DNA from: an uncultured Lachnospiraceae bacterium | Lineage (GTDB): Bacteria > Bacillota > Clostridia > Lachnospirales > Lachnospiraceae | NCBI GenBank assembly: GCA_910584695.1 | Contig: CAJUBR010000004.1 | Location: 1 to 64,000, forward strand | DNA: 64,000 bases | Reading direction: 5' to 3' | In this document: in pieces, positions 27,727-37,152 of the stretch | How the letters are laid out: each line of letters starts with the position of its first letter | Numbering within the stretch: the stretch's first letter is position 1 | Notes under the pieces: generated by a model | Told to the model about the DNA's origin: nothing | Database searches by the model: none | Seen by the model: the letters and a program-made list of their open reading frames with translations, nothing else | Translations under genes and position numbers: made by a program

Positions 27727-29571
27727 ATGGCAGGAACGATGGGTAATTTCTATGTAGGTGTTTCCGGTTTACAGTCACACCAGTACGCATTGAATGTTAC
27801 ATCTCATAATATTACAAACGCAGGAACGCAGGGGTATTCCAGACAGCAGATTATTTTTACGGATTTATCCTATTGCCGGTTAGGGCGGACAGCGAATGGT
27901 ACCAAACAGTCAGGCTTGGGAACAAGAATAGCAGATGTAAGACTGGTCCGGGATACATTTGTTGACAGGCTTTATCGAACCGAATATGGAAGAGAGCAGT
28001 TTTATCAGGAAAAATACAGTGTAGTATCAGAAGTAGAGACTTATTTTGGAGAATTAGAGAGCGAGGGAAGCTTTCGAAAGCATATGCAGAACCTATGGGA
28101 TGCGGCACAGGAGCTGCAAAAGGAATCCAACAGTATTGTAAAGAGAAGCGCCTATATTGCATATGGGGTTACTTTTGTGGATCAGGCGAATAAGATCTAT
28201 GAAAAGCTTACAACCTATCAGAGGAATCTGAATAAAGAGATAACGGATCAGGTGGACCGTATTAATGAACTGGCAGATATCATTTATGAACTGAATAGTA
28301 AGATTGTTAAGATAGAGGCAGGCGGTATAGAAAGTGCAAACGATTACCGAGATCAGAGAGATCTGGCATTAGATGAGTTGAGCGGACTAATCTCTATTAC
28401 ATATCACGAAAACAGCAACGGTCAGGTGGATGTCTATGCAGAAAACAGATCACTGGTCAGCATGGATAGAGTCTACCGAATGGGAACGACGAAGGTAAAT
28501 GATACCTGTGATTATCTAAAACCGATTTGGGAAGCTGATCATGACGATGTATTTAATCTGTTTCATGCCCCTACGGCTCAGAATCAAAAAGATTCCGGCT
28601 CCTTGAAGGCGATTATCATGTCCAGAGGAGACTGGGTTCCCAATTATACGGATATCCCTATTGCTCCGAAATCTCCGGAAAAACCGGTTCGGGCAGATTA
28701 TGCGGATAATGCAGAGTATAATCAGGCGATGGCACAATATCAGACGGATTACGCACAGTACCAGATTGATTATGAGCAGTTTGTAAAAGATAAGGAATAC
28801 TACAATACGTATTTGGAACCGTATACCGTAAGTAATATTATTGCACAGTTTGACCAACTGATTCACGGAATCGTAACAAGCATTAATGATATTCTTTGTC
28901 CAAATAAAGAGATAATGATCCAGACACAAGACCCAAACGGTAATACGATCCAGAAAACAATCCGGATATTAGATGAGGAAAAAGCCGGATATGGTATGGG
29001 AGAGGAAAACCAGATTCAGGGGACGGAATTATTTAAGCGTACTTCATTAAACCGCTATACCGAACAGCAGGTGGAGATTGTGAATGAAGACGGAACGACA
29101 ACAACAAAGACTGTAAAAGTTTACAATGAGGAAACGGAAGATAATAAATTATCATTATATACGCTTGGTAATCTGCAGGTGAATCAGGAGCTGTTGCTTA
29201 ATTCCAGTCTGCTGCCCCTTACAAATTCGCAGAAGGAGGAAGTGCAGACAACCGCTGATCGGTTGATTCAGGTGTGGGGAGAAGAATTTGGAACTCTTGG
29301 TCCAAACAGTCTGAATACGACTGATTTTATGGGATATTACAGTGAATTTGTAGATGATTTTGGTAACAAAGGTAATGTATATATGGGAATTGCAGAAGCA
29401 CAGACGCAGGCTGTTTATGAGTATGAAAACCAACGGCAGAATGTTTCAGGAGTTTCTACCAATGAGGAATTGAGCAATCTGATCCGGTTTCAGCAGGGTT
29501 ATAATGCATCCTCCAGATATTTTACCGTTGTATCAGAAATGGTAGAACATTTGATTAGTAGACTGGGCTAG
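27727..29571 (+). CDS. flgK: Flagellar hook-associated protein 1 (FlgK), first copy
   Basis: A 614-residue hook-filament junction protein. N-terminal motifs are GNFYVGVSGLQSHQYALNVT and SHNITNAGTQGYSRQQ; the C-terminal helix is LIRFQQGYNASSRYFTVVSE. In the middle (about 315-370) there is an unusual proline- and tyrosine-rich stretch with repeated QYQ/DY units. AGGAGG precedes ATG 27727. It is followed after 28 bases by a second FlgK-type gene. Confidence 0.92.
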   Translation: MAGTMGNFYVGVSGLQSHQYALNVTSHNITNAGTQGYSRQQIIFTDLSYCRLGRTANGTKQSGLGTRIADVRLVRDTFVDRLYRTEYGREQFYQEKYSVVSEVETYFGELESEGSFRKHMQNLWDAAQELQKESNSIVKRSAYIAYGVTFVDQANKIYEKLTTYQRNLNKEITDQVDRINELADIIYELNSKIVKIEAGGIESANDYRDQRDLALDELSGLISITYHENSNGQVDVYAENRSLVSMDRVYRMGTTKVNDTCDYLKPIWEADHDDVFNLFHAPTAQNQKDSGSLKAIIMSRGDWVPNYTDIPIAPKSPEKPVRADYADNAEYNQAMAQYQTDYAQYQIDYEQFVKDKEYYNTYLEPYTVSNIIAQFDQLIHGIVTSINDILCPNKEIMIQTQDPNGNTIQKTIRILDEEKAGYGMGEENQIQGTELFKRTSLNRYTEQQVEIVNEDGTTTTKTVKVYNEETEDNKLSLYTLGNLQVNQELLLNSSLLPLTNSQKEEVQTTADRLIQVWGEEFGTLGPNSLNTTDFMGYYSEFVDDFGNKGNVYMGIAEAQTQAVYEYENQRQNVSGVSTNEELSNLIRFQQGYNASSRYFTVVSEMVEHLISRLG

Positions 29572-29599
29572 CAAATCAGGATAGAAAGGATGAGGGAAT

Positions 29600-31504
29600 A
29601 TGCCATCAACATTTTTAGGTTTAAATACAGGGCTGTCCGGGATTAATTATTATCAGGCGGCATTAAATACAACGGCACATAATGTATCAAATGCAGATAC
29701 AAAAGGATATTCTAGACAATATGTGTGTTCTCAGGCATCTCAGGCATTACGTTTGCGTGCCTCTTATGGAATGATGGGAACTGGTGTGGATACCACCGGA
29801 ATCAGTCAGGCCCGGAATATCTATTATGATACAAAGTACCGTTTAGCGAATTCCAGATATAGTGAATATGCCGGGGCCAAGGAGCAGCTTTCCCAACTGG
29901 AAGCTTACTTAAATGAACAAACAGCAGAGACAGGATATACGAAACTGTTAGCAAAGATGGATGCGGCAATGCAGACATTAGCGGGCAGTCCGTCAGATGC
30001 GGCATTTCGTACGCAATTTATTGAATCGGTTAAAAATTTTACGGATCTGATCAATGAAACGACGACCAATTATCAGAATACACAAGAGGATATCAACAAT
30101 GAGATTGCGATTCATGTGGATACCATTAATTCCATTTCTTCTAAGATTTATGCATTAAACCAACAGATTCGGAATATTGAAACGAGACATGGCAATGCGA
30201 ATGATCTGAGGGATCAGAGGGAGTTGCTTGTGGATCAGCTATCGGAGCTGGTGAATGTAACGGTTGTGGAGACACCGATTATGTATGGTACCGGCAAGGA
30301 TGCGGTGGATTCCGGAGCAACCCGCTATGAAGTGCGGATTGGTAATGCTACGTTGGTAGATGATATGGAATGCCGGCAGTTAATGGTAGTTGCACGGGAA
30401 GAGAAGATTAATCAAAATGATATTGATGGATTATATGATGTTTACTGGAAAGGTCTGGACAATACGGTAGGCGATAAATTTAACTTTAACAGTGGGAATA
30501 TTACCGGTCGGATTAGAGGTTTGCTGGATATACGGGATGGCAATAATAACAATCCGTTTTCCGGGACCATTACGAAATTGGAAAATGGTACTGCAAACGG
30601 CTCTATTGCAGAGATACAGTTAAAAGAGGGTATTTCTTTAGATAAGCTGAATCTTCCGTCTGAGGGAACCATTACACTGAACTGTAAGGAATATTATTAT
30701 GAGGGATGGGATGCGGTTTATGATGCCGACGGCAAGCTGAACACATTTACCTTTAAAAATCTTACAGTTATATCTGATACAGGGAAAAGAATACCTGCCG
30801 ATTTGAATATTGCTCTTGATACAGGAAAAGTGGCAAGTGTGGGTGAACGCATCAACTGTAAGGGAATTCCATATTATATGACACAGTTAAACGAATTTGT
30901 AAGAACGTTGTCCAAATATATGAATGATATTTTTACAAAGGGTGCAGATGCAAACGGCGAGGAAGCCACAGAACGGGATTTCTTAACGGCATCGGATATA
31001 TATGGGAAAGACTTTGTTTTAACGGCAACCGCGAAAGCGAAAGAGGATGCTGGAGATAACAGTTTATCTTCCAGTGATTCCAGTTACTATCGGTTAACGG
31101 CAGGGAACTGGGGAGTGAACCAATCTGTTGTAGCGGATCAGTCCAAGCTGGTGGTTTCCTATAAAGAAGATATTGACCGGGGCGATTTGGAGGCAAAGGA
31201 TATTTTGATGGATATGATAGCAGGAATGACGGACCAGAGCTTATATTCTCAGGGTACGGTTGCCCAGTTTTTGCAGGCCATTACCACCTCTCTTGGAGTC
31301 GATACCTTAAAATATGACACCTTTTCCAAGAATATGGGCGAAGTAACGAATGCCACTGATAAGCAGCGTTTGTCTGTTTCATCTGTAGATTCCAATGAAG
31401 AGGGAGCCAATCTTATTATGTACCGGCAGGGATACAATCTGGCATGTAAGGTGATTTCTGTTATGAATGAAGTCTATGATAAGCTTATTAATGAAACAGG
31501 CTGA
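29600..31504 (+). CDS. flgK: Flagellar hook-associated protein 1 (FlgK), second copy
   Basis: A 634-residue protein with the N-terminal FLGLNTGLSGINYYQAALNT and AHNVSNADTKGYSRQY motifs and C-terminal LIMYRQGYNLACKVISVMNE. It is clearly a paralogue of the preceding gene but shares little outside the two ends. One hook usually needs a single FlgK. The two may form a mixed junction, or one may pair with each flagellin. GAAAGGATGAGGG precedes the ATG. Confidence 0.9.
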   Translation: MPSTFLGLNTGLSGINYYQAALNTTAHNVSNADTKGYSRQYVCSQASQALRLRASYGMMGTGVDTTGISQARNIYYDTKYRLANSRYSEYAGAKEQLSQLEAYLNEQTAETGYTKLLAKMDAAMQTLAGSPSDAAFRTQFIESVKNFTDLINETTTNYQNTQEDINNEIAIHVDTINSISSKIYALNQQIRNIETRHGNANDLRDQRELLVDQLSELVNVTVVETPIMYGTGKDAVDSGATRYEVRIGNATLVDDMECRQLMVVAREEKINQNDIDGLYDVYWKGLDNTVGDKFNFNSGNITGRIRGLLDIRDGNNNNPFSGTITKLENGTANGSIAEIQLKEGISLDKLNLPSEGTITLNCKEYYYEGWDAVYDADGKLNTFTFKNLTVISDTGKRIPADLNIALDTGKVASVGERINCKGIPYYMTQLNEFVRTLSKYMNDIFTKGADANGEEATERDFLTASDIYGKDFVLTATAKAKEDAGDNSLSSSDSSYYRLTAGNWGVNQSVVADQSKLVVSYKEDIDRGDLEAKDILMDMIAGMTDQSLYSQGTVAQFLQAITTSLGVDTLKYDTFSKNMGEVTNATDKQRLSVSSVDSNEEGANLIMYRQGYNLACKVISVMNEVYDKLINETG

Positions 31505-31515
31505 TAAGCCGATAT
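31489..31515 (+). promoter_or_regulatory. Candidate sigma-D promoter upstream of flgL
   Basis: TAAT (31489-31492), 15 bases, GCCGATAT (31508-31515). It overlaps the end of the second flgK and has the same boxes and spacing as the flgM promoter. Confidence 0.55.
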
Positions 31516-31531
31516 AAAGAATGTATCGTGT

Positions 31532-31574
31532 TGCCTTTGCAATTTTAGAGAACAAAGGCAGCAGGGAAGCTGTT
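31532..31574 (+). promoter_or_regulatory. Structured flgL leader with AGGGAA-loop hairpin (possible CsrA site)
   Basis: A perfect 8-bp stem (TGCCTTTG 31532-31539 with CAAAGGCA 31553-31560) overlaps a second hairpin, GGCAGC (31557-31562) with GCTGTT (31569-31574). The second hairpin's loop is AGGGAA, the same loop as in the major-flagellin leader. The two folds compete for bases 31557-31560. Further GGGA motifs follow. Confidence 0.45.
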
Positions 31575-31631
31575 CAGGGAAGGGACAGTAATTAAGTGAG
31601 GTTAATGGAGTAACCGGACAGGAGATATGGG

Positions 31632-33134
31632 ATGAGAATAACAAATCAAATGGTGACGAGCGGTTCCCTCCGCAATATGCAGAAAAGCATGCAAAAAGTC
31701 AGTAAATTAAATGAACAGTCTATTACAGGTAAAAAGATATTAACACCGTCTGAAGATCCTGTCATTGCGATCCGGGCATTAAAGCTTAGAACTACCTGTG
31801 ATAAGCTCACACAGTATAAGGAGAAGAATGTCAAGGATGCCATGAACTGGGTAGATACCACACAGGGTTCTATCCGGAATATAATCGGACATTTAGAAGA
31901 TGTTTATGAATATTGTACGCAGGGTTCAACGGACACCTTTTATACGGATGACAGGAATAAAATTGTTAACGAACTGAAATCACTCAAGCAGGCCATTTAT
32001 GATGAGGGCGGTACAAGTTATGCGGGGAGATATCTGTTTTCCGGCTATAAAACAGAAACCAATATGATTTTCCAGAATCAGGCGGCAAAGGAAGGATTAT
32101 CCTATAATATTACACAGAATATTTCACCGGAAAGCATTAAGGTTAAGAATGTTGTGTTAAACGGTGTAACACCTGAAAATCTGGATGGTATTCTGGCAGG
32201 ATCATCTACTTATGCATCACCGAGAGATAAGAGTGTTTACCGCCTGCAGCTTGCTTATGGAGATTTGGATAGTACGGAGTTTTCATTGAAATATACGGAT
32301 GCGGGGGGGACGGAGCATTCAATCACACCAACTATAATGTCCACTTCGCAGTCTGCAAGCTATTATGATGTACCAGATAATGGGGTACATTATATTCCTG
32401 AGACCGGGGAGCTGATTTTTGGAACAGATGTTTATAATTCGGTCAAGAGTGCAGATCAGATTACGGTTGATTATAAGAAGTCGCATTTTAATGTCGGAGA
32501 TTTACGACCAGAGATGTATTTTGACTGTAAACAGACGAAAACGATGTCAGACGGTACGGAAAAAGTAACGGATTATACAGTAAGTAAAGAGGGTCAGCCA
32601 ATCCAGTATGAGGTGAATTTTAACCAGTATGTTACAGTAAATACAGAGGGCAAGGATGTGATTACCCATGAAATGGGTAACTGTATTGAAGATATGGCAC
32701 AAGCCGTACAGGATGTATTAGATATCGAAAATATCATTAAAAAGTTAAATAATATGCTTTCCGATCCACAGTACAAAGACAATCAAAGTGCTGTGACACA
32801 GATTAACAAGATGTTGGAGGATGCAGATGTAGAGCTTGCATTAAAAAGAGAGAATATGCAGAAGCTGTTTGGAAATAATATGACAAACTTCCAGAATTTC
32901 ATGTCGGATGTCAGTGCAGTGGAGGCAAAAGGCGGTACTACTTACTCCAAATTAGAGTTGATTCAAAAACGTGTAGAGGAGCAGTTGGATGATTTTGATG
33001 AACTGAAATCTTCTAACGAAGATGTAGAAACAGAGGAAATAGCAATTGAGCTGTATCAGGCAGAACTTGCCATGGATGCTGCTTTGGCAACGACGAGCAG
33101 TGTGATACAAAAGACATTGCTGGATTACTTATAA
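31632..33134 (+). CDS. flgL: Flagellar hook-associated protein 3 (FlgL)
   Basis: A 500-residue junction protein between FlgK and filament. The N-terminus is flagellin-like (MRITNQMVTSGSLRNMQKSM and SEDPVIAIRALKL) and the C-terminus is LYQAELAMDAALATTSSVIQ. It is longer than typical FlgL (about 300) owing to an insert of beta-type sequence at roughly 175-340. GGAG precedes the ATG by 7 bases. Followed by fliW and csrA. Confidence 0.9.
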   Translation: MRITNQMVTSGSLRNMQKSMQKVSKLNEQSITGKKILTPSEDPVIAIRALKLRTTCDKLTQYKEKNVKDAMNWVDTTQGSIRNIIGHLEDVYEYCTQGSTDTFYTDDRNKIVNELKSLKQAIYDEGGTSYAGRYLFSGYKTETNMIFQNQAAKEGLSYNITQNISPESIKVKNVVLNGVTPENLDGILAGSSTYASPRDKSVYRLQLAYGDLDSTEFSLKYTDAGGTEHSITPTIMSTSQSASYYDVPDNGVHYIPETGELIFGTDVYNSVKSADQITVDYKKSHFNVGDLRPEMYFDCKQTKTMSDGTEKVTDYTVSKEGQPIQYEVNFNQYVTVNTEGKDVITHEMGNCIEDMAQAVQDVLDIENIIKKLNNMLSDPQYKDNQSAVTQINKMLEDADVELALKRENMQKLFGNNMTNFQNFMSDVSAVEAKGGTTYSKLELIQKRVEEQLDDFDELKSSNEDVETEEIAIELYQAELAMDAALATTSSVIQKTLLDYL

Positions 33135-33149
33135 AAGGAGATTGGGGAA

Positions 33150-33614
33150 ATGATAGCAAAAACAAAGTTTTTTGGTGAGGTGGAACTGGATGACGATAAA
33201 GTTTTAGAGTTTCCAAACGGCATTATTGGTTTTGAAGAATACAAGCATTATGCTATTTTGTATGATATTGAAAGGGAAGATAAAATAAGAATCAGTTGGC
33301 TGCAGTCTCTGGATGAACCGCTGCTGGCACTTCCTGTTGTGGATCCGTCTGCAGTTACGCCGGAATATGCCCCAATGATAGAGGATGAACTGCTAAAGCC
33401 TCTAAAGGATCCTGCAGATGAAGATTTAATTTTTCTATTGATTCTGACTGTGCCTTCGGATATGACAAAGATAACGGCAAATATGAAAGCACCAATTATT
33501 ATTAATTCAAAGGAACGTAAGGGGGTTCAACTGGTTGTAGAAAATGCGGATTATCCGGTTAAGTTTAATGTATATGAATCCGTACAGAAAATGAAAGAAA
33601 AGGCGGGTGAATAG
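33150..33614 (+). CDS. fliW: Flagellar assembly factor FliW
   Basis: A 154-residue protein that binds both CsrA and flagellin. Free flagellin releases CsrA repression through partner switching. Typical blocks are FFGEVELDDDKVLEFPNGIIGFEEY, seen as the strands around FPNGIIGFE, and WLQSLDEPLLALPVVDP. It stops just before the csrA start. AAAAGGAG precedes the ATG. Confidence 0.93.
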   Translation: MIAKTKFFGEVELDDDKVLEFPNGIIGFEEYKHYAILYDIEREDKIRISWLQSLDEPLLALPVVDPSAVTPEYAPMIEDELLKPLKDPADEDLIFLLILTVPSDMTKITANMKAPIIINSKERKGVQLVVENADYPVKFNVYESVQKMKEKAGE

Positions 33615-33615
33615 T

Positions 33616-33837
33616 ATGTTAGCCTTATCCAGAAAAGCGAACGAATCGATTGTCATCGGAAATGACATCAAGATAACGGTTTTAGAAATAAAAGGTGATC
33701 AGGTAAAAATTGGAATTACGGCACCAAAGTCCGTTCCAGTATACCGGGAAGAAGTGTATACACAGATTAGAGAGGCGAACAAGGAAGCAGCCTCTGATAC
33801 GGTACAGGAAAATTTAAAGAACCTATTCAAAAAATAA
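33616..33837 (+). CDS. csrA: Carbon storage regulator CsrA
   Basis: A 73-residue RNA-binding repressor: MLALSRKANESIVIGNDIKI with the conserved SRK start and core Arg, KIGITAPKSVPVYREEVY. It binds GGA motifs in hairpin loops and blocks flagellin translation until FliW removes it. ATG 33616 follows AAGGCGGGTG at the end of fliW. Confidence 0.94.
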   Translation: MLALSRKANESIVIGNDIKITVLEIKGDQVKIGITAPKSVPVYREEVYTQIREANKEAASDTVQENLKNLFKK

Positions 33838-33883
33838 CAGAAATTTTATACATTTTTTAAATATTATATGTATATGTGATTTG

Positions 33884-33922
33884 CAGCAGGGAGGCTCAGT
33901 TTGTTTTCCTGCTGTTTTTCTT
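33884..33922 (+). terminator. Terminator after csrA
   Basis: CAGCAGG (33884-33890) pairs with CCTGCTG (33908-33914). It is followed by TTTTTCTTT. Confidence 0.75.
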
Positions 33923-33952
33923 TAAAAAATTGCAAAAACCATAGAATAGGTA

Positions 33953-33980
33953 TAAAATGTTAAAAAGAAACTGTCGATAA
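33953..33980 (+). promoter_or_regulatory. Sigma-D promoter upstream of flaG-fliD
   Basis: TAAA (33953-33956), 16 bases, GTCGATAA (33973-33980). It is one base from the GCCGATAA form of the consensus. Confidence 0.6.
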
Positions 33981-34040
33981 CATTATTAGAGAATATTTTT
34001 ACAAGAGATATTTTGAATTTCACACGGAGGTGGATTGAGT

Positions 34041-34478
34041 ATGGCAATTGAAGGCATTAAGAGCAATGTAATGAATCAGATGGCTCGTGTGGAAACGGCT
34101 GCACCGATTGACAGCGTAGAAGTGGAGGCAGCGGTATCTACACAGAATTTTAGTCCGGTTGTGGCTGCACAGGGAAGTGGTGACCGAAGTGCCGGACAAA
34201 AGAAGCAGGAACGTCAGGGAGAATCCAAGGATTCAAAAGATATCCAGGAGGTTTCTCCGGAAAAAGTCAAAAGTGCGATAGCGGACATTAATAAAAAGAT
34301 ACGTCCAACGCATACACAATGTCAATTTAAGTATCATGAACAGACCCACCGTATTTGTATTACGGTAATTGATAAAGATACCGATAAGGTGATTAAAGAA
34401 ATTCCACCGGAGAAAACGTTGGATATGATTGCAAAGTCATTGGAATTGGCAGGGCTGTTAGTGGATGAGAAGCGATAG
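34041..34478 (+). CDS. flaG: FlaG-family flagellar protein
   Basis: The protein has 145 residues. The C-terminal half has the FlaG pattern: QFKYHEQTHRICITVIDKD, then DKVIKEIPPEKTLDMIAKSL. The N-terminal half is low-complexity and polar. FlaG proteins influence filament length and are usually placed next to fliD, as here. ATG 34041 with GGAGG 10 bases upstream is preferred to TTG 34035. Confidence 0.85.
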   Translation: MAIEGIKSNVMNQMARVETAAPIDSVEVEAAVSTQNFSPVVAAQGSGDRSAGQKKQERQGESKDSKDIQEVSPEKVKSAIADINKKIRPTHTQCQFKYHEQTHRICITVIDKDTDKVIKEIPPEKTLDMIAKSLELAGLLVDEKR

Positions 34479-34490
34479 GAGGGAATTGAT

Positions 34491-36452
34491 ATGGCAGGAG
34501 TCAGAATGACCGGATTGATTTCGGGAATGGATACAGAGAGTCTGGTAAAGCAGTTAGCAGATGCACATAAGATAAAGGTAGATAATGCAAAGAAGAAACA
34601 GACAAAGGCAGAATGGAAGAAGGAAGCATGGGCTTCCCTTAATACAAAACTGCTGAATTTCTACCGGAATGCATTGACAACCTTTAAGAGTACCGGAACC
34701 TACAGTGCAAAGGCGGTAAATGGAAGCCTTACCGGTGTAAAGATTAGTGCAGGACTTAAAGCGGTAAACGGTAATCATAAGGTAAAGGTGGAAGATACCG
34801 CCAGTGCCCAGATGTGGACCGGACATCAGATTAATAAGCAAAAATATAGTGCAAGCTCTTATGTAGGGACAACAGATAGCAGTAAGAAATTGTCAGATTT
34901 GTATGACCAGAATGGTTATTCCATTCAGAATGCATTGAATAATTCCAGTTTTACAGTGAAGGATTCTAACGATCCGGATGCAGTGGGAGTAACCGTGAAT
35001 ATTAATCTGGGTGCAGAGGCTACGATAGATGATTTGTTAGACAGCATCAATAATCAGTTAGGAACTACAGGTCTTACTGCCAGTTTTACAGATGGAGCCC
35101 TTACTTTTACGAATACTACTGCTACAGAGCAGGATGGTGTTTTTAGCGGCGGGCATTCTATTACGGTTACGGCAAAAGATAAGACCAGTGCAGATGCATT
35201 AGGACTTTTTTATAATGAGAACGGAGATGGTATGAAGATTGCTCCTCAGGGAGATACCATTGAAACGAATAGTATTAGAGGTTCGGTATTTGCCTATGAG
35301 AAAAAAGAAACTCCTGATTCTGATGTGACGGCTTCCACAAAGCTTGTGGATATTGGAGTGAAAGAGGGAACTGTAATCAAGGTAAATAGTACAGAGATTA
35401 CAGTAGACCGTACCACCACATTAAGCGGTCTTGCATCTGCCATGGAGAAGGCAGGGATTAGTGCTAATTATGATGCTAATCAGGGACGTTTCTATTTAAG
35501 TTCAAAGAATACGGGAACGAAAAATGGATTTACGATAGAGGTAAAAGATGCAACGGGTGCAGAGGATGCAAATGCCCGGAAAGCATTAGGACTTGATCTG
35601 GCAGATGGAGAAGCTGGAAAGATTGCCGCCAGTGATGCGAAGATTATCTATAACGGGGTAGAATATGTTCAGTCTGGCAACAGTTTTAGTATTAACGGGC
35701 TGACTATAGATGTTAGTGCAAAAGGGGAAGAACAGAGTTTTTCTGTGGATACGGATGTAGACGGTATCTATGATAAAGTTAAGAACTTTGTAAAAGAATA
35801 TAATGAGCTGATCACCGAGATGAATAAGCTTTATAATGCAGACAGTTCCAGAGGTTATGAACCTCTTACGTCGGAGGAAAAGGATGCCATGACGGAGGAG
35901 GACGCAAAGAAATGGGAAGACAAGATTAAGGATTCTCTGCTTCGAAGAGACAGTACCATTAGTTCTTTGCTTTCCAGTATGCGGACGACGCTTAACAAAT
36001 CTGTTGCAGTGACCAATGCAGACGGTACCACTACAAGATATGCATTATCCTCTTTTGGTATTGTTACCGGTGGTTACACAGAAAAGGGTCAGCTTCATAT
36101 TTACGGTAATTCAGAGGATCCGGAATATGCAGATAAAGAGGATAAGTTAAAAGCTGCTATTTCAGCCAATCCGGAAGCTCTTATTAAAACGCTTACGACT
36201 CTGGGCAGTGAGATGTATACGAACCTGCAAAAGGCACAAAAGGGTATTGTAAATGTAAGAAGCTCCATGACGTTCTACAATGACAAACAGATGGATGGAG
36301 AGATCAAAGATCTTAAGAAGAATGTCACCAGCCTGCAGGATAAGCTCACTGCAGAGGAGGATAAATATTACAAGCAGTTTTCTGCCATGGAAACTGCACT
36401 GGCAAGGCTTCAGTCCCAGCAGAATTATATTGCCCAGTTATTTGGCGGTTGA
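34491..36452 (+). CDS. fliD: Flagellar filament cap protein FliD
   Basis: The protein has 653 residues. The N-terminal RMTGLISGMDTESLVKQL motif and the C-terminal coiled coil (KNVTSLQDKLTAEEDKYYKQ, FSAMETALARLQSQQNYI) are hallmarks of FliD, which caps the filament and folds incoming flagellin. The centre contains Ig-like beta repeats. AGGAGGG precedes the ATG; flaG ends 12 bases before. Confidence 0.94.
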   Translation: MAGVRMTGLISGMDTESLVKQLADAHKIKVDNAKKKQTKAEWKKEAWASLNTKLLNFYRNALTTFKSTGTYSAKAVNGSLTGVKISAGLKAVNGNHKVKVEDTASAQMWTGHQINKQKYSASSYVGTTDSSKKLSDLYDQNGYSIQNALNNSSFTVKDSNDPDAVGVTVNINLGAEATIDDLLDSINNQLGTTGLTASFTDGALTFTNTTATEQDGVFSGGHSITVTAKDKTSADALGLFYNENGDGMKIAPQGDTIETNSIRGSVFAYEKKETPDSDVTASTKLVDIGVKEGTVIKVNSTEITVDRTTTLSGLASAMEKAGISANYDANQGRFYLSSKNTGTKNGFTIEVKDATGAEDANARKALGLDLADGEAGKIAASDAKIIYNGVEYVQSGNSFSINGLTIDVSAKGEEQSFSVDTDVDGIYDKVKNFVKEYNELITEMNKLYNADSSRGYEPLTSEEKDAMTEEDAKKWEDKIKDSLLRRDSTISSLLSSMRTTLNKSVAVTNADGTTTRYALSSFGIVTGGYTEKGQLHIYGNSEDPEYADKEDKLKAAISANPEALIKTLTTLGSEMYTNLQKAQKGIVNVRSSMTFYNDKQMDGEIKDLKKNVTSLQDKLTAEEDKYYKQFSAMETALARLQSQQNYIAQLFGG

Positions 36453-36503
36453 TAAGGATGGCTGACGTAAAAGAATATTTTATTTATAGTCTCAAGGCTT
36501 GAA

Positions 36504-36550
36504 GCAAAACCGGCGGAACTTTGGTAGTATAGATGTTCCACCGGTTTTGC
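36504..36550. terminator. Stem-loop between fliD and fliS, terminator-like
   Basis: GCAAAACCGG (36504-36513) pairs with CCGGTTTTGC (36541-36550), and an inner GGAAC/GTTCC (36515-36519 with 36535-36539) continues the stem. No T-tract follows, so its termination efficiency is uncertain. Confidence 0.5.
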
Positions 36551-36588
36551 AGTCTCTAGCACTTTTACGACATTTGTTTCGGGGGTTA

Positions 36589-36617
36589 TTGACTTAAAAG
36601 AATATTTCGCTTATAAT
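36589..36617 (+). promoter_or_regulatory. Sigma-A promoter upstream of fliS
   Basis: TTGACT (36589-36594), 17 bases, TATAAT (36612-36617). This separates fliS-fliT from the upstream fliD unit. Confidence 0.72.
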
Positions 36618-36725
36618 GAAAATGAAACAGATATGTTGGAATCACCGGATGTTTTGTATCAGAATATCCGGTGAAATTAATAAGGCACTGTTTAGAAATG
36701 AGTAGCCGTTATAAGGAGAAGAAGC

Positions 36726-37106
36726 ATGATACAGGGAAACCCATATGCAAAGTATGCGAATAACAAGGTATCGACAGCTACCCCGGCGGAATTAACATTG
36801 ATGTTGTATGAGGGAGCAATCAAGTTCTGTAATATGGCAATGAAGGATATGGAGACAGGTGAACAGGGAAATGCGATTGCTAATATCCAGAAAGCAAGAA
36901 AGATTATTGTAGAACTTCAGGCTACATTGGATTTTAAGTATCCGGTGGCAAAGGATTTTGATTTGGTCTATACATATATTTTTAACCAGATGGTAGAGGT
37001 CACTACAAAACAGAATCAGGAAGCGTTGGAAGATGTATTGGTACAGCTAAGGGAATTAAGGGATATGTGGAGACAGATAATGAAACAGCCAAGAAAGCCC
37101 GAATAG
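36726..37106 (+). CDS. fliS: Flagellin chaperone FliS
   Basis: A 126-residue four-helix protein with YANNKVSTATPAELTLMLYE, AIANIQKARKIIVELQATLD and LRELRDMWRQIM blocks. It binds the flagellin C-terminus in the cytoplasm and prevents polymerisation before export. AAGGAGAAG precedes the ATG. The major flagellin gene lies just downstream. Confidence 0.94.
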   Translation: MIQGNPYAKYANNKVSTATPAELTLMLYEGAIKFCNMAMKDMETGEQGNAIANIQKARKIIVELQATLDFKYPVAKDFDLVYTYIFNQMVEVTTKQNQEALEDVLVQLRELRDMWRQIMKQPRKPE

Positions 37107-37152
37107 TCGGATTTGAACAAGATGTGATGGAATGAAAGTATAGGAGTACAAT

